Assembly (NCBI GenBank): GCA_002695065.1
Contig: NZNW01000128.1
Coordinates: 62,001 to 126,000, forward strand
DNA from: Salinicola sp.
GTDB lineage: Bacteria > Pseudomonadota > Gammaproteobacteria > Pseudomonadales > Halomonadaceae
Direction of reading: 5' to 3'
Length of the DNA: 64,000 nucleotides
The position numbers and the translations under genes are program-made. A model generated the notes under the pieces. It searched no databases and had not been told where the DNA came from. It saw nothing but the letters and a program-made list of their open reading frames with translations. Within the stretch, counting starts at the first letter, position 1. Every line of letters starts with the position of its first letter. This document shows, in pieces, positions 23,787-32,554 of this stretch.

Positions 23787-25193
23787 ATGCTCATACCCGT
23801 GGTATTGGCCGGCGGTGCCGGCACGCGTCTGTGGCCGATGTCCCGCGCGAGTCACCCCAAACAGTTTCTACCCATCACCGGGCGTCGCAGCATGCTGGTG
23901 GAAACGCTGGCGCGGTTCGATACACTATCGCCCGCGGCGCCGATCGTCGTCTGCCAGGATGCCCATCGCTTCCTGGTGGCCGAGCAGCTGCGCGAGGCGG
24001 GCGTGACCGGCGATATCCTGCTCGAGCCGGCGCTGCGCAACACCGCACCGGCGATTGCCCTGGCGGCGTTGCAGGCCTTTGACCGCGACGAGAATGCGCT
24101 GATGCTGGTGTTGCCGGCCGATCACGCGGTGGCCGACCCGAAGGCGCTGATCGAGGCGATAGCGCCGGCGCGGGCGGCGGCGGAGCAGGGCCGGCTGGTG
24201 ACGTTCGGCGTGTCGCCGACGCGGGCGGAGATCGGCTACGGCTATATCGAAGCCGCGGAGACCCCGAGCGCCGATAGCGCGGTGCCGATCCGGCGCTTCG
24301 TCGAGAAACCGGATGCGGAGACCGCGCAGTCCTATCTCGACAGCGGCCGCTACCTCTGGAACAGCGGCATGTTCCTGATGCGGGCGGACCGCTACCTGCA
24401 GGCCCTGGAGCGGCAGCGGCCGGCCATGCTCGCGGCCGTGAAATCGGCCTGGGAGGCGCGCCAGGTCGATCTCGATTTCCTCAGGGTGGGAGCGGAGGCC
24501 TTCAGTGCCTGCGAGGCCGAGTCGATCGATTATGCCGTGATTGAGGACGCCCCGGACGCCAGTGTGGTCGCGCTGGATGCCGGCTGGTCGGACGTCGGCT
24601 CCTGGCAGTCGCTATGGGAAATCTCCGACCGGGACGAGGACGACAACGCGCTGCGCGGGGATGTGATCGTCGACGGCGTGAGCGGGAGCCTGATCCACAG
24701 CGAGAGCCGCCTGGTGGCGGCGATCGGCGTGAGCGACCTGATGATCGTCGAGACACCGGATGCCGTGATGGTGGCGCATCGCGACGCCTCGCAGGCGGTC
24801 AAGCGCATTGCCGAGACGCTCAAGCGCCAGAATCGCACCGAATGGGATCAGCACCGTCGCGTCCACCGGCCGTGGGGCAGTTACGACGGCGTGCACGCCG
24901 CGGAGCGATACCAGGTCAAGCAGATCAGCGTGCGGCCGGGCGGCCGGCTGTCGCTCCAGAAGCATTTCCATCGCGCCGAGCACTGGATCGTGGTGCGCGG
25001 TACGGCACGGGTGACGCGGGGCGAGGAGACCTTCCTGCTGGAGGAGAATCAGTCGACCTACATCCCGCTGGGCGTGGTCCATCGTCTCGAGAATCCGGGC
25101 AAGATCGAACTGGAGCTGATCGAAGTCCAGAGCGGCAGCTACCTCGGCGAGGATGACATCGAGCGCTTCGACGACGTCTATCGCCGGGAGTGA
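23787..25193 (+). CDS. manC: mannose-1-phosphate guanylyltransferase / mannose-6-phosphate isomerase
   Basis: From ATG 23787 (AAGGAG 8 bases upstream; an ATG at 23748 lacks one) the product is 468 residues. The N-terminal nucleotidyltransferase has VVLAGGAGTRLWPMSRASHP and FVEKPDAETA; the C-terminal cupin-type isomerase domain has SVRPGGRLSLQKHFHRAEHW and GVVHRLENPGKIELELIE. Bifunctional AlgA/ManC/XanB-type enzymes convert fructose-6-P to mannose-6-P and mannose-1-P to GDP-mannose. Together with ugd this supplies mannose and glucuronate units. Its stop abuts the stop of the convergent MscS gene with no room for a terminator between them. Confidence 0.95.
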   Translation: MLIPVVLAGGAGTRLWPMSRASHPKQFLPITGRRSMLVETLARFDTLSPAAPIVVCQDAHRFLVAEQLREAGVTGDILLEPALRNTAPAIALAALQAFDRDENALMLVLPADHAVADPKALIEAIAPARAAAEQGRLVTFGVSPTRAEIGYGYIEAAETPSADSAVPIRRFVEKPDAETAQSYLDSGRYLWNSGMFLMRADRYLQALERQRPAMLAAVKSAWEARQVDLDFLRVGAEAFSACEAESIDYAVIEDAPDASVVALDAGWSDVGSWQSLWEISDRDEDDNALRGDVIVDGVSGSLIHSESRLVAAIGVSDLMIVETPDAVMVAHRDASQAVKRIAETLKRQNRTEWDQHRRVHRPWGSYDGVHAAERYQVKQISVRPGGRLSLQKHFHRAEHWIVVRGTARVTRGEETFLLEENQSTYIPLGVVHRLENPGKIELELIEVQSGSYLGEDDIERFDDVYRRE

Positions 25194-26579
25194 TCACTGG
25201 GCCGGGCCGGCTCTGCTGCCTTGGTCGTCGGCCCCCGCGGTTCTCGTTGTCGCCGGGTCCGACGGCTTGTTGCCGCCATCGCGCTGGGGGACATCCAGAC
25301 GCAGGGTCGGCAGGTACTCGGGGTAGTTGTCGCAGATGAAGTCGATCAGGCCTTCCCGGATTTCGCAGCGCAGATCGAACGTGTTGGGTCCGCCGCTGCT
25401 GCTGATCAGTACACGCAGCTGCTTGTTGCGCTCGGTCATCTCCAACATCTGGACCTTGCAGACTCGTCCGGTCCAGAATGGCGAGGCCTCGGCGATTCGC
25501 TGACACTCGGCCCGCAGCGGCTCCATCGGCAGGTGGTAGTCGACGTAGAGAATGACGACGCCGATCAGATCCTTGTCGCGGCGGGTCCAGTTCTCGAAGG
25601 GGTGGTCGACGAAATAGGTGATCGGCAATACGACCCGGCGCCAGTCCCAAGTTCTGACCACCGCGTAGGTAAGCGTCAACTCTTCTACCCAGCCCCACTC
25701 GCCCTCGACGATGACGGAGTCATTCAACTGGATCGGCTGCGTCAGCGCGATCTGGATCCCGGCGATCAGGTTGCCCAGCACTTTCTGCGCCGAAAAGCCC
25801 AGCACCACGCACAGTATCCCCGCCGAGGCCAGAATGCTGGCACCCAACTGACGAACCTTGTCGAACACCATCAGCATTGAGGCGAGCGCCAGGATGATGA
25901 TCACGAAATTGATCAGCTTGCGCAGGACCGTGATCTGGGTATGAACCTTGCGCGCGATGGCATCTTCGTCGTCGAACTTGTAGCGCTCACTCAGCGCGCG
26001 CTCGCTGATATTCACGCCGTGAATCAGCACCCCGGCGATGCTGCCGATCAGTATCAGGCTGGTCAGGTCGTGCAGCGCCGCATCGAGGCTGGCCGAGGTG
26101 ATGAAGACCGGGAACAGCGAAAACAGCACGAAGATCGGGATCAGTGCGGCCAGACAGCGCGCCATGAACGGCACCAGAAAGCGTTCCAGTATCGAGGTGC
26201 GCGAATCGCCCCAGCGATCCATGGTGGCGACCAGCCGCCGGCACAGACGAATCAACAGCCAGACGCCGAGCAGCGCGGCACAGAAGTGCGCGACCGTCAT
26301 GATCAGCGCGTGGCCCTCGACGGCATTCGGGATCAGAAAGTGGGCCGCGCCAAAGAGCCCATAGACCCAGAGCACGCCCACCAGCGGCGGGTGGACGGCC
26401 TTGGCGGTGGTGCCGAGCAGGGAGTTGCGGCCATCGCCGATTCGTTTCAGCCGGAAGTGCACGTACTTGAGCAGCGCATGCGCCGCGATGGTGACAGCGA
26501 TGATGATCGCTGCCGTGAGCCAGAACGGCAGCGCATCGAGCCACGCCGCCACCGTCGTATTGATGACCGATGCCTTCAT
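25194..26579 (-). CDS. MscS family mechanosensitive ion channel
   Basis: A 461-residue protein with about five N-terminal transmembrane segments and the MscS core: an Ala/Gly-rich pore helix (LGASILASAGILCVVLGFSA), QKVLGNLIAGIQIALTQPIQ, NDSVIVEGEWGWVEELTLTY, then the beta domain and a cytosolic C-terminus. These channels open under membrane tension to release osmolytes during hypo-osmotic shock, useful to a halophile. It is longer than E. coli MscS (286 residues) and resembles YbdG-type proteins. The C-terminal tail is Pro/Asp-rich. The ribosome site is weak. Convergent with manC. Confidence 0.9.
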   Translation of the reverse strand: MKASVINTTVAAWLDALPFWLTAAIIIAVTIAAHALLKYVHFRLKRIGDGRNSLLGTTAKAVHPPLVGVLWVYGLFGAAHFLIPNAVEGHALIMTVAHFCAALLGVWLLIRLCRRLVATMDRWGDSRTSILERFLVPFMARCLAALIPIFVLFSLFPVFITSASLDAALHDLTSLILIGSIAGVLIHGVNISERALSERYKFDDEDAIARKVHTQITVLRKLINFVIIILALASMLMVFDKVRQLGASILASAGILCVVLGFSAQKVLGNLIAGIQIALTQPIQLNDSVIVEGEWGWVEELTLTYAVVRTWDWRRVVLPITYFVDHPFENWTRRDKDLIGVVILYVDYHLPMEPLRAECQRIAEASPFWTGRVCKVQMLEMTERNKQLRVLISSSGGPNTFDLRCEIREGLIDFICDNYPEYLPTLRLDVPQRDGGNKPSDPATTRTAGADDQGSRAGPAQ

Positions 26580-26699
26580 GGGGGAGCCTGTTGTTGCTAT
26601 TGTCGACTCCCTTCAGCTTAGGCGCCCTGACTACAACTTTCGTCGGATAATGAGTGTTTATTCGCTTGGGCCCGTCGGCAGGCCGGCGATACGATGAAC

Positions 26700-26729
26700 G
26701 GCGCTCGCTCGATGGTTCGAGCGAGCGCC
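26700..26729 (-). terminator. strong inverted repeat, probable terminator of the solute-receptor gene
   Basis: GGCGCTCGCTCGA and TCGAGCGAGCGCC form a perfect 13-bp stem with a 4-base loop, 15 bases after the stop of the receptor gene. No T-run follows on the minus strand, so it may instead protect the transcript end. Confidence 0.55.
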
Positions 26730-26743
26730 GGCTGCCAGGCGGG

Positions 26744-27730
26744 TTACCGGGACAGACCGATCTGGCGCGAGATATCGCTGATCTGGGCGATCTGGTCGTT
26801 GACGAAGGCCGTGAAGGCTTCGCCATGCATTTCGAACGGCATCAGGCCGTTCTGCGTCATTACGCTCTTCCACTCGTCGCTGGCGTATAGCGTATCGATG
26901 GTGTCGACCCACCAGTCGTAGGCGTCGTCGGAAACCTCCGCCGGCATGTAGAAGCCGCGCCAGTTGGGGGCGATGGTGTCGATTCCCTGCTCGCGCGCCG
27001 TCGGCCACTCGTGCAGCTTGCCGGGCAGGCGCTCCTCGGAGAGGATCGCCAGGGGGCGCAGGTCGCCGGACTCGATGAAGCTGATCACTTCCGAAATGTC
27101 GCCTGTGAAGGCATCGACGTGGCCGCCCAGGGTCTGTGTCACCGCCTCGCCGCCGCCGTTGTAACCGAGATAGGGAATGCGCGCCAGCTCGTCGACGCCC
27201 GCGGCATCGGCCGCCATCAGCAGCTTGAGATGGTCCCAGCCGCCGGTGGCGGTGCCGCCGGTGAAGGTCAGTGCCCGGGGGTTCTCCTTCAGCGCCTGCA
27301 TGACGTCGGAGAGCGACTGATACGGCGAGTCGGCGGCGACGGCGATGACCCCGTAGTCCGCGCCCAGCGTCCCGATCCAGTTGACCATGCTGGCGTCCAT
27401 CCCGGGAAACTGGCCGCGAGCCAGGCCGGTGGTGGTCACGGTGCTGGCGGCGACGATCAGGTTCTCCTGGCCGGCACGTTTCTGAACCACGTGAGAGAAG
27501 CCGACACCGCCACTGGCTCCTGGCATGTTGGTGGTCTGGACGTTGCCGTCCACCAGTTCCAGGTCGCCGAGCACCCGACCCACGGAGCGGCAGGTGAAAT
27601 CCCAGCCGCCACCGGGATTGGCGGGAGCGATGCAATCCACCTTTCCCGTCTGTTCGAACGCCTGGGTGGCGCTGGCGGCACTCCAGAGCAGGCCGCCCAG
27701 GATGAGCGTCCCGAGGTGAGGTTTGATCAT
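26744..27730 (-). CDS. Bug/TctC family tripartite tricarboxylate transporter solute-binding protein
   Basis: A 328-residue periplasmic receptor with a signal peptide (MIKPHLGTLILGGLLWSAA, cleaved near ATQA). Family marks: CIAPANPGGGWDFTCRSVG near the N-terminus, TNMPGASGGVGFSHV, FTGGTATGGWDHLKL, and LGGHVDAFTGDISEVISFI. Bug receptors bind carboxylates and hand them to TctA/TctB membrane proteins, none of which is in the window, so this is an orphan receptor. GAGGA precedes the ATG. Neighbouring LysR, CoA-transferase and lyase genes suggest the ligand is a small carboxylic acid later activated to a CoA ester; that is inference. Confidence 0.92.
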   Translation of the reverse strand: MIKPHLGTLILGGLLWSAASATQAFEQTGKVDCIAPANPGGGWDFTCRSVGRVLGDLELVDGNVQTTNMPGASGGVGFSHVVQKRAGQENLIVAASTVTTTGLARGQFPGMDASMVNWIGTLGADYGVIAVAADSPYQSLSDVMQALKENPRALTFTGGTATGGWDHLKLLMAADAAGVDELARIPYLGYNGGGEAVTQTLGGHVDAFTGDISEVISFIESGDLRPLAILSEERLPGKLHEWPTAREQGIDTIAPNWRGFYMPAEVSDDAYDWWVDTIDTLYASDEWKSVMTQNGLMPFEMHGEAFTAFVNDQIAQISDISRQIGLSR

Positions 27731-27753
27731 GGCGCGTTCCTCTTGGTCTTGTT

Positions 27754-27777
27754 ATCGATCGTCGTCTGGTGATCGAT
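27754..27777. promoter_or_regulatory. inverted repeat upstream of solute-receptor gene, candidate regulator site
   Basis: ATCGATC, 10 bases, GATCGAT: perfect 7-bp arms 24 bases before the receptor ATG. The ATC/GAT arms are compatible with a LysR-type site, but the binding protein is unproven. Confidence 0.35.
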
Positions 27778-27950
27778 CGGCAGGGATGAGTCCCGTCCCG
27801 CTGCCGTCCTCCGCCAACGGGCGGGCAGGGGCGACAGCAGACGCTAGAGGACTGTAGCGAGCGGCGGAGAGGGGAAAAATTGGTTTCTGGGCAAGCGAGG
27901 CTTCGCGCTTTTCGAAGGGTTTACACCTTGGTCGCAATGATCGCCGCGGC

Positions 27951-28868
27951 TCAGGTCGCCGCGGCTTCGCGCTCCCGGGTCTCCGCGCCGACCAGGTGGT
28001 CGACCATCTGGCGGGCGATCAGCGGCAGCGCCTCCAGGTTACGGACACCGATGACCAGTTCGCGCTCCGCCCACTCGTCGACCAGCGGGACCGTCGCCAG
28101 GGAGAGGCTCTCCCGATAGGCGGCGACGGCCCGGGCGGGCAGGATGCCGATCCCCATCCCGCGGTCGATCATGCGGCAGATACCCTCGAAGCTGCGCACC
28201 TGGATGCGCATCCGCAGTGGCCGTGACAGCCTCTGGGAATCCTGGTGCAGCAGGGCGTGGAGCGACGAGTCCTGTTCCAGTCCGATGAAGTCGTGATCCA
28301 GGGTCTCGGCGAAAGCCAGCCGTTGTCGGCTCGCCAGCGGATGGTCCCGCGCGGTGACCAGCACCAGCCGGTCCCGGCGGTAGGGCTGGATCGCAAGGCC
28401 CTCGGCGGGAATGTGCGCGGAGAAGATGCCGATGTCGGTGAGGCCGTCGCGAACGGCCGTGATGATCTCGTGACTTAGGCGCTCCTGCATGTCGATGCGG
28501 ATCTGCGGGTAGCGCCAGGTGAAGTCGCTCAGGTCGTCGGGCAGGAACTCGATGACCGCGGAGGTGTTGGCGTGCAGGCGCACGTGACCCCGGATCCCCA
28601 CGCTGTATTCGCTGAGGTCGGCGTTGAGATGGTCGAGGCTATCCAGCATGTGGCGGGCGTGATGGAGGAGCGCGTGCCCGGCGGGTGTCAGCTCGACGCC
28701 GCGCGGGCGTCGATAGAGCAGCGTGGTCGAGAGCTGCGCCTCGAGATCGCTGATGCGCTTGCTGACGGCCGCCAGCGCCAGGTGCTCGCGCTCGGCGGCG
28801 CGGGTCAGGCTCCGCAGGTCGGCGATGGCGACGAACAGCTTGAGCGTGGTGAAGTCGATTCGCTTCAT
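27951..28868 (-). CDS. LysR family transcriptional regulator
   Basis: A 305-residue protein with the LysR winged-helix N-terminus (LKLFVAIADLRSLTRAAERE, AVSKRISDLEAQLSTTLLYR, GVELTPAGHALLHHAR) and a C-terminal periplasmic-binding-like effector domain (about residues 90-290). It sits between the Bug receptor gene (same strand, downstream) and the divergent CoA-transferase gene, the usual position for controlling both. The effector is probably the substrate or a CoA-pathway intermediate. A T-N11-A motif lies in the divergent promoter region. The specific effector is unknown. Confidence 0.93.
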   Translation of the reverse strand: MKRIDFTTLKLFVAIADLRSLTRAAEREHLALAAVSKRISDLEAQLSTTLLYRRPRGVELTPAGHALLHHARHMLDSLDHLNADLSEYSVGIRGHVRLHANTSAVIEFLPDDLSDFTWRYPQIRIDMQERLSHEIITAVRDGLTDIGIFSAHIPAEGLAIQPYRRDRLVLVTARDHPLASRQRLAFAETLDHDFIGLEQDSSLHALLHQDSQRLSRPLRMRIQVRSFEGICRMIDRGMGIGILPARAVAAYRESLSLATVPLVDEWAERELVIGVRNLEALPLIARQMVDHLVGAETREREAAAT

Positions 28869-28912
28869 GGTGGCGGCATCTGTGTGGCGACGAAGACCCG
28901 GCCACTCTATCG

Positions 28913-28927
28913 TTCGCGATGGACGAA
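28913..28927. promoter_or_regulatory. candidate LysR box (T-N11-A dyad)
   Basis: TTCG, 7 bases, CGAA lies between the lysR ATG (28868) and the CoA-transferase ATG (29052). The inner TCG-N7-CGA is an exact T-N11-A dyad. Assignment rests on position and pattern only. Confidence 0.35.
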
Positions 28928-29051
28928 GCCTAGCTTGACGATCGCCTAATTGTGGCGGCCCCGAGGCTGGGTCACGCTGCCGCTATCGATGAACGACCAT
29001 GCCGGCAGCGATTCGAGAGAGGCGCTGCCGAACGTCACGAAGGAGAGCGAT

Positions 29052-30269
29052 ATGGCGGCCAGCGACGGCGCGCAGGCGCTAGCGGGACTCAAGGTGGTGG
29101 AGTTGGGCCAGTTGATCGCCGGGCCCTTCGCCAGCAAGCTGCTCGGCGAGTTCGGTGCGGACGTGATCAAGATCGAGCCGCCGGGAACGGGCGACCCGCT
29201 GCGCAAGTGGCGGGTGCTGAAGGACGACACCTCGTTGTGGTGGCATGTGCAGACCCGCAACAAGCGATCGCTGGCGCTGGATCTGCGCTCGGAGGAGGGG
29301 CAGGAGATCGTGCGCCGGCTCATCGACGAGGCGGATATCGTGATCGAGAACTTTCGCCCCGGCACGCTGGAGAAGTGGGGGCTGGGCTGGGAGGCGCTGA
29401 GCGAACGCAACCCCGGCCTGATCATGGTGCGTATCTCCGGCTACGGGCAGACCGGCCCTTATCGCGATCGACCGGGATTCGGCGTCATCGGCGAGGCGAT
29501 GGGCGGGTTGCGCTACCTTTCGGGTCATCCCGATCAGCCCTCGGTGCGCGTGGGGATCAGCATCGGCGATTCGCTGTCGGCGCTGTACGGCGTGATCGGC
29601 GCCTTGCTGGCACTGCAGGAGCGTCATCGCAGCGGCCAGGGGCAGTACATCGACGTTGCGCTCTACGAATCGGTATTCGCGATGATGGAGAGCCTGATCC
29701 CTGAATACGACAATGCCGGGGTGATTCGCGAACCCAGCGGCAGCGCCTTGCCGGGCATCACGCCCTCCAATGCCTATCCCTGCGCGTCGGGCGATGGGGA
29801 GGGTGAGGAGTACGTGCTGATCGCCGGCAACGGCGACAGTATCTTCAAGCGCCTGATGGCGGCGATCGGCCGCCAGGATCTCGCCGACGATCCGCGTTTC
29901 GCCCACAACGACGGCCGCAGCCGGCACGCCGAGCTGATCGATGGCGCCATCGCCGACTGGACCCGCCGCCACCGGCGTGACTACGTGCTCGACGTGCTGG
30001 AGAGCGCTCACGTGCCGGTGGGCTACCCCTATACCGCCAAGGATATCGTCGCCGATCCGCACTACCTGGCCCGGGAGATGATCGAGACCATCCGGCTGGG
30101 CGATGGCGAATCGCTCAAGGTGCCCGGCGTGCTGCCCAAGCTGAGCCGCACGCCGGGACGAATCGAAGGCGGCGGCCCGGCGCTGGGCCAGCATACCCAG
30201 ACGGTACTCGACGAGCTGGGGATCGACCGCGATACCCAGGCGAAGATGCGCGAACGAGGAGTGATCTGA
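29052..30269 (+). CDS. CaiB/BaiF (class III) CoA-transferase
   Basis: The 405-residue enzyme starts at ATG 29052 with AGGAG 6 bases upstream. Class III marks: LKVVELGQLIAGPFASKLLG, EFGADVIKIEPPGTGDPLRKW (in part), NKRSLALDLRSEEG, RISGYGQTGPYRDRPGFGV and the Asp in GISIGDSLSALY that normally carries the acyl-anhydride. It moves CoA between carboxylic acids such as succinate, oxalate, itaconate or citramalate. Its stop overlaps the start of the HMG-CoA-lyase-like gene (TGATG), so the pair likely activates and then cleaves a hydroxy-dicarboxylate. The exact substrate cannot be read from the sequence. Confidence 0.9.
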   Translation: MAASDGAQALAGLKVVELGQLIAGPFASKLLGEFGADVIKIEPPGTGDPLRKWRVLKDDTSLWWHVQTRNKRSLALDLRSEEGQEIVRRLIDEADIVIENFRPGTLEKWGLGWEALSERNPGLIMVRISGYGQTGPYRDRPGFGVIGEAMGGLRYLSGHPDQPSVRVGISIGDSLSALYGVIGALLALQERHRSGQGQYIDVALYESVFAMMESLIPEYDNAGVIREPSGSALPGITPSNAYPCASGDGEGEEYVLIAGNGDSIFKRLMAAIGRQDLADDPRFAHNDGRSRHAELIDGAIADWTRRHRRDYVLDVLESAHVPVGYPYTAKDIVADPHYLAREMIETIRLGDGESLKVPGVLPKLSRTPGRIEGGGPALGQHTQTVLDELGIDRDTQAKMRERGVI

Positions 30270-31210
30270 TGAGGTCGACGACCATGCAGTCCCGCGTCAC
30301 CGTCAACGACGTGGCGCCGCGAGACGGTCTCCAGATCGAATCGCGGTTCGTTCCCACCGAGGAGAAAATTCGGCTGATCGATGCGCTCTCCCGCACCGGG
30401 CTGGCGAAGATCGAGGCGACCTCGTTTACCTCGCCCAGGGCGATTCCCAACCTGCGCGATGCCGAGGAGGTCATGCGCGGCATCGAGCGTGTGGCGGGAG
30501 TCGGCTACGTGGTACTGGTCCCCAACGAGAAGGGCGCCGAGCGTGCCCTCGCCTGCGGGGTCGACGAGATCAACCTGGTGCTGTCGGCCAGCGACAGCCA
30601 CGGCCGTGCCAACCTCCGCATGACCGCGGAACAGTCGCTGGAGCGCTTTGCCAACATCCTGGAGATCACCCGGGGAAGCGACGTCTTCGTCAACGCCTCG
30701 ATCTCGACGGCGTTTGGCTGCCCCTTCGAAGGCGAGGTGCCGTTCAAGCGGGTGCTGTCGATCACCGAGAAGCTGCTGGCGCTGGGCGTCCAGGGGATCA
30801 CCCTGTGCGACACCACCGGGATGGCCAATCCACGCCAGGTCGCCGACCTGAGCCGCGAGACGTTGAGCCGCTGGCCGTGGCTGCCGGTGACGCTCCACGT
30901 CCACGACACCCGTGGCATGGGGCTGGCCAATGCCCTGGTCGCTTGGCAGAGCGGGATCACCCGGTTCGATGCCGCGCTGGGCGGCCTGGGAGGCTGTCCC
31001 TACGCGCCGGGGGCCAGCGGCAACGTGTGCAGCGAGGATCTGGTCCACATGTTCGAGCAGATGGGGGTGGGGACAGGGGTCGATCTCGACCGGCTGATCG
31101 CCGCCGCCGAGCTGCTGCCGGCGATGATCGGCCACGACGTGCCGGGCCAGGTGGTCAAGGCCGGCACGTCGGATCGCCGCTATCCGCTGCCGGAGACGGC
31201 CAACGGCTGA
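30269..31210 (+). CDS. HMG-CoA lyase-like enzyme
   Basis: A 313-residue TIM-barrel lyase with NDVAPRDGLQIESRFVPTEEK, ASISTAFGCPFEGEVP, ITLCDTTGMANPRQV, HVHDTRGMGLANAL (metal-binding His pair) and the catalytic-Cys loop GGLGGCPYAPGASGN. HMG-CoA lyases split 3-hydroxy-3-methylglutaryl-CoA to acetoacetate and acetyl-CoA; relatives split citramalyl-CoA or similar thioesters. GAGGAG lies 8 bases before ATG 30269, which overlaps the CoA-transferase stop, so the two are translationally coupled. No leucine-degradation genes are nearby, so a role in dicarboxylate breakdown with the Bug receptor is favoured. Confidence 0.9.
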   Translation: MRSTTMQSRVTVNDVAPRDGLQIESRFVPTEEKIRLIDALSRTGLAKIEATSFTSPRAIPNLRDAEEVMRGIERVAGVGYVVLVPNEKGAERALACGVDEINLVLSASDSHGRANLRMTAEQSLERFANILEITRGSDVFVNASISTAFGCPFEGEVPFKRVLSITEKLLALGVQGITLCDTTGMANPRQVADLSRETLSRWPWLPVTLHVHDTRGMGLANALVAWQSGITRFDAALGGLGGCPYAPGASGNVCSEDLVHMFEQMGVGTGVDLDRLIAAAELLPAMIGHDVPGQVVKAGTSDRRYPLPETANG

Positions 31211-31222
31211 GCGCCGGCGGGA

Positions 31223-32554
31223 TCAGGCCGTCGTGGCATCGCGCTGGTGCACCAGGCGGCCGTTGGCCCAGGTCGCTGCCACCGTGCGGTCGTCGCCCAG
31301 CATCATCATGGCGAACAGGCGCTCCGCCAGGGTCGTGGCCTGGGACAGGCGGCGTGCCATCAACGGGGTGGACTCGGGGTCGAGAACGGCGATATCCGCC
31401 TCGAACCCCGGCTGCAGGCTGCCGATCCTGTCGTCCAGATGCAGCGCCCGGGCGTTGCCCAGGGTGAGCCGATAGAATCCCTGCCAACCGGTCAGGGCCT
31501 GGCCGAGCAGGGCGCCGACCTGATAGGCGCCCTGCAGGGTGCCGAGGCCGGAGAGCGAGGTGCCGCCGCCGACATCGCTGGCCAGCGATGTCATCAACCC
31601 CGCCTCCCGGCAGGCCAGGCGATCCATCAATCCGCTGCCGAGGAACAGGTTCGAGGTGGGGCAGAAGGCGATGTTGGCGCCTCCCTGCGCCAGTCTCCGG
31701 CGCTGCTCCCCGTTGAGGTGGATGCCGTGGGCGAAGGTGCTGCGCGGGCCGACGAGTCCATGGCGCTCGTAGACATCGAGATAGTCACGGCTTTCCGGAA
31801 ACAGCTCGGCCACCCAGGCGATCTCGCCGCGATTTTCCGACAGGTGGGTCTGCAGGTAGAGATCGGGGGCGTTGCGCAGCACGCCGCCCACGGCGTCGAG
31901 CTGCTCGCGAGTGGAGGTCGGCGCGAAGCGCGGCGTCAGGGTGTAGTCGAGACGATCGCGGCCATGCCAGTCGGCGATCAGCCGCTCGCTGTCGCGGACG
32001 CCGCCCAGAGTGTCGTCGGTCAGGGCGTCCGGCGCATGGCGGTCCATCAGCACCTTGCCGGCGATCATGCGCAACTGGCGACGCTGGGCCGCCGCGAAGA
32101 AGCTGTCCACCGAGATCGGATGCGAAGAGCAGAACACCTGCGCGGTGGTGGTGCCGACCCGCAGCATCTCGTCGAGGAACCGCTCGGCGCCGGCCCGGGC
32201 GTATTCGGCATCGGCGAACCGGCATTCGGCGGGGAAGGTGTAGTCGTTGAGCCAGTCGAGCAGCTCGCGGCCATAGGACGCCATGATGTCGAGCTGGACG
32301 TAATGAACGTGGCTGTCGATGAAGCCGGGCATCATCAGCTTGTCGCGGTAGTCGACGATCTCGATGTCGACGGGCAGCCGATCGGCGAGCGCGTCGAAAG
32401 GTTCGACGGCGTGGATGTGGCCGTCGACGATCCAGATCGCCCCGTCCTCGAGATAGCGGGTGGCGCCGGCCAGTGGCACGGCGTCCTCGCCGGGATCGTC
32501 GAGACAGGTGAAGAGCGGGCCGCGAAGCAGGCGGTGGTGAGTTTGCATGGTCAT
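31223..32554 (-). CDS. guaD: guanine deaminase (amidohydrolase family)
   Basis: A 443-residue amidohydrolase with metal and substrate motifs of guanine deaminase: PGFIDSHVHYVQLDIM, VGTTTAQVFCSSHPIS, LTPRFAPTSTREQL, QTHLSEN, FAHGIHLNGEQRRRLA, FCPTSNLFLGSGL and SDVGGGTSLS. It turns guanine into xanthine, the substrate of the xanthine dehydrogenase encoded just upstream. The ATG at 32554 overlaps the xdhC stop (ATGA), so it is the last gene of the xdhA-xdhB-xdhC-guaD operon. Downstream it converges with the lyase gene, with 12 bases between the two stops. Confidence 0.92.
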   Translation of the reverse strand: MTMQTHHRLLRGPLFTCLDDPGEDAVPLAGATRYLEDGAIWIVDGHIHAVEPFDALADRLPVDIEIVDYRDKLMMPGFIDSHVHYVQLDIMASYGRELLDWLNDYTFPAECRFADAEYARAGAERFLDEMLRVGTTTAQVFCSSHPISVDSFFAAAQRRQLRMIAGKVLMDRHAPDALTDDTLGGVRDSERLIADWHGRDRLDYTLTPRFAPTSTREQLDAVGGVLRNAPDLYLQTHLSENRGEIAWVAELFPESRDYLDVYERHGLVGPRSTFAHGIHLNGEQRRRLAQGGANIAFCPTSNLFLGSGLMDRLACREAGLMTSLASDVGGGTSLSGLGTLQGAYQVGALLGQALTGWQGFYRLTLGNARALHLDDRIGSLQPGFEADIAVLDPESTPLMARRLSQATTLAERLFAMMMLGDDRTVAATWANGRLVHQRDATTA

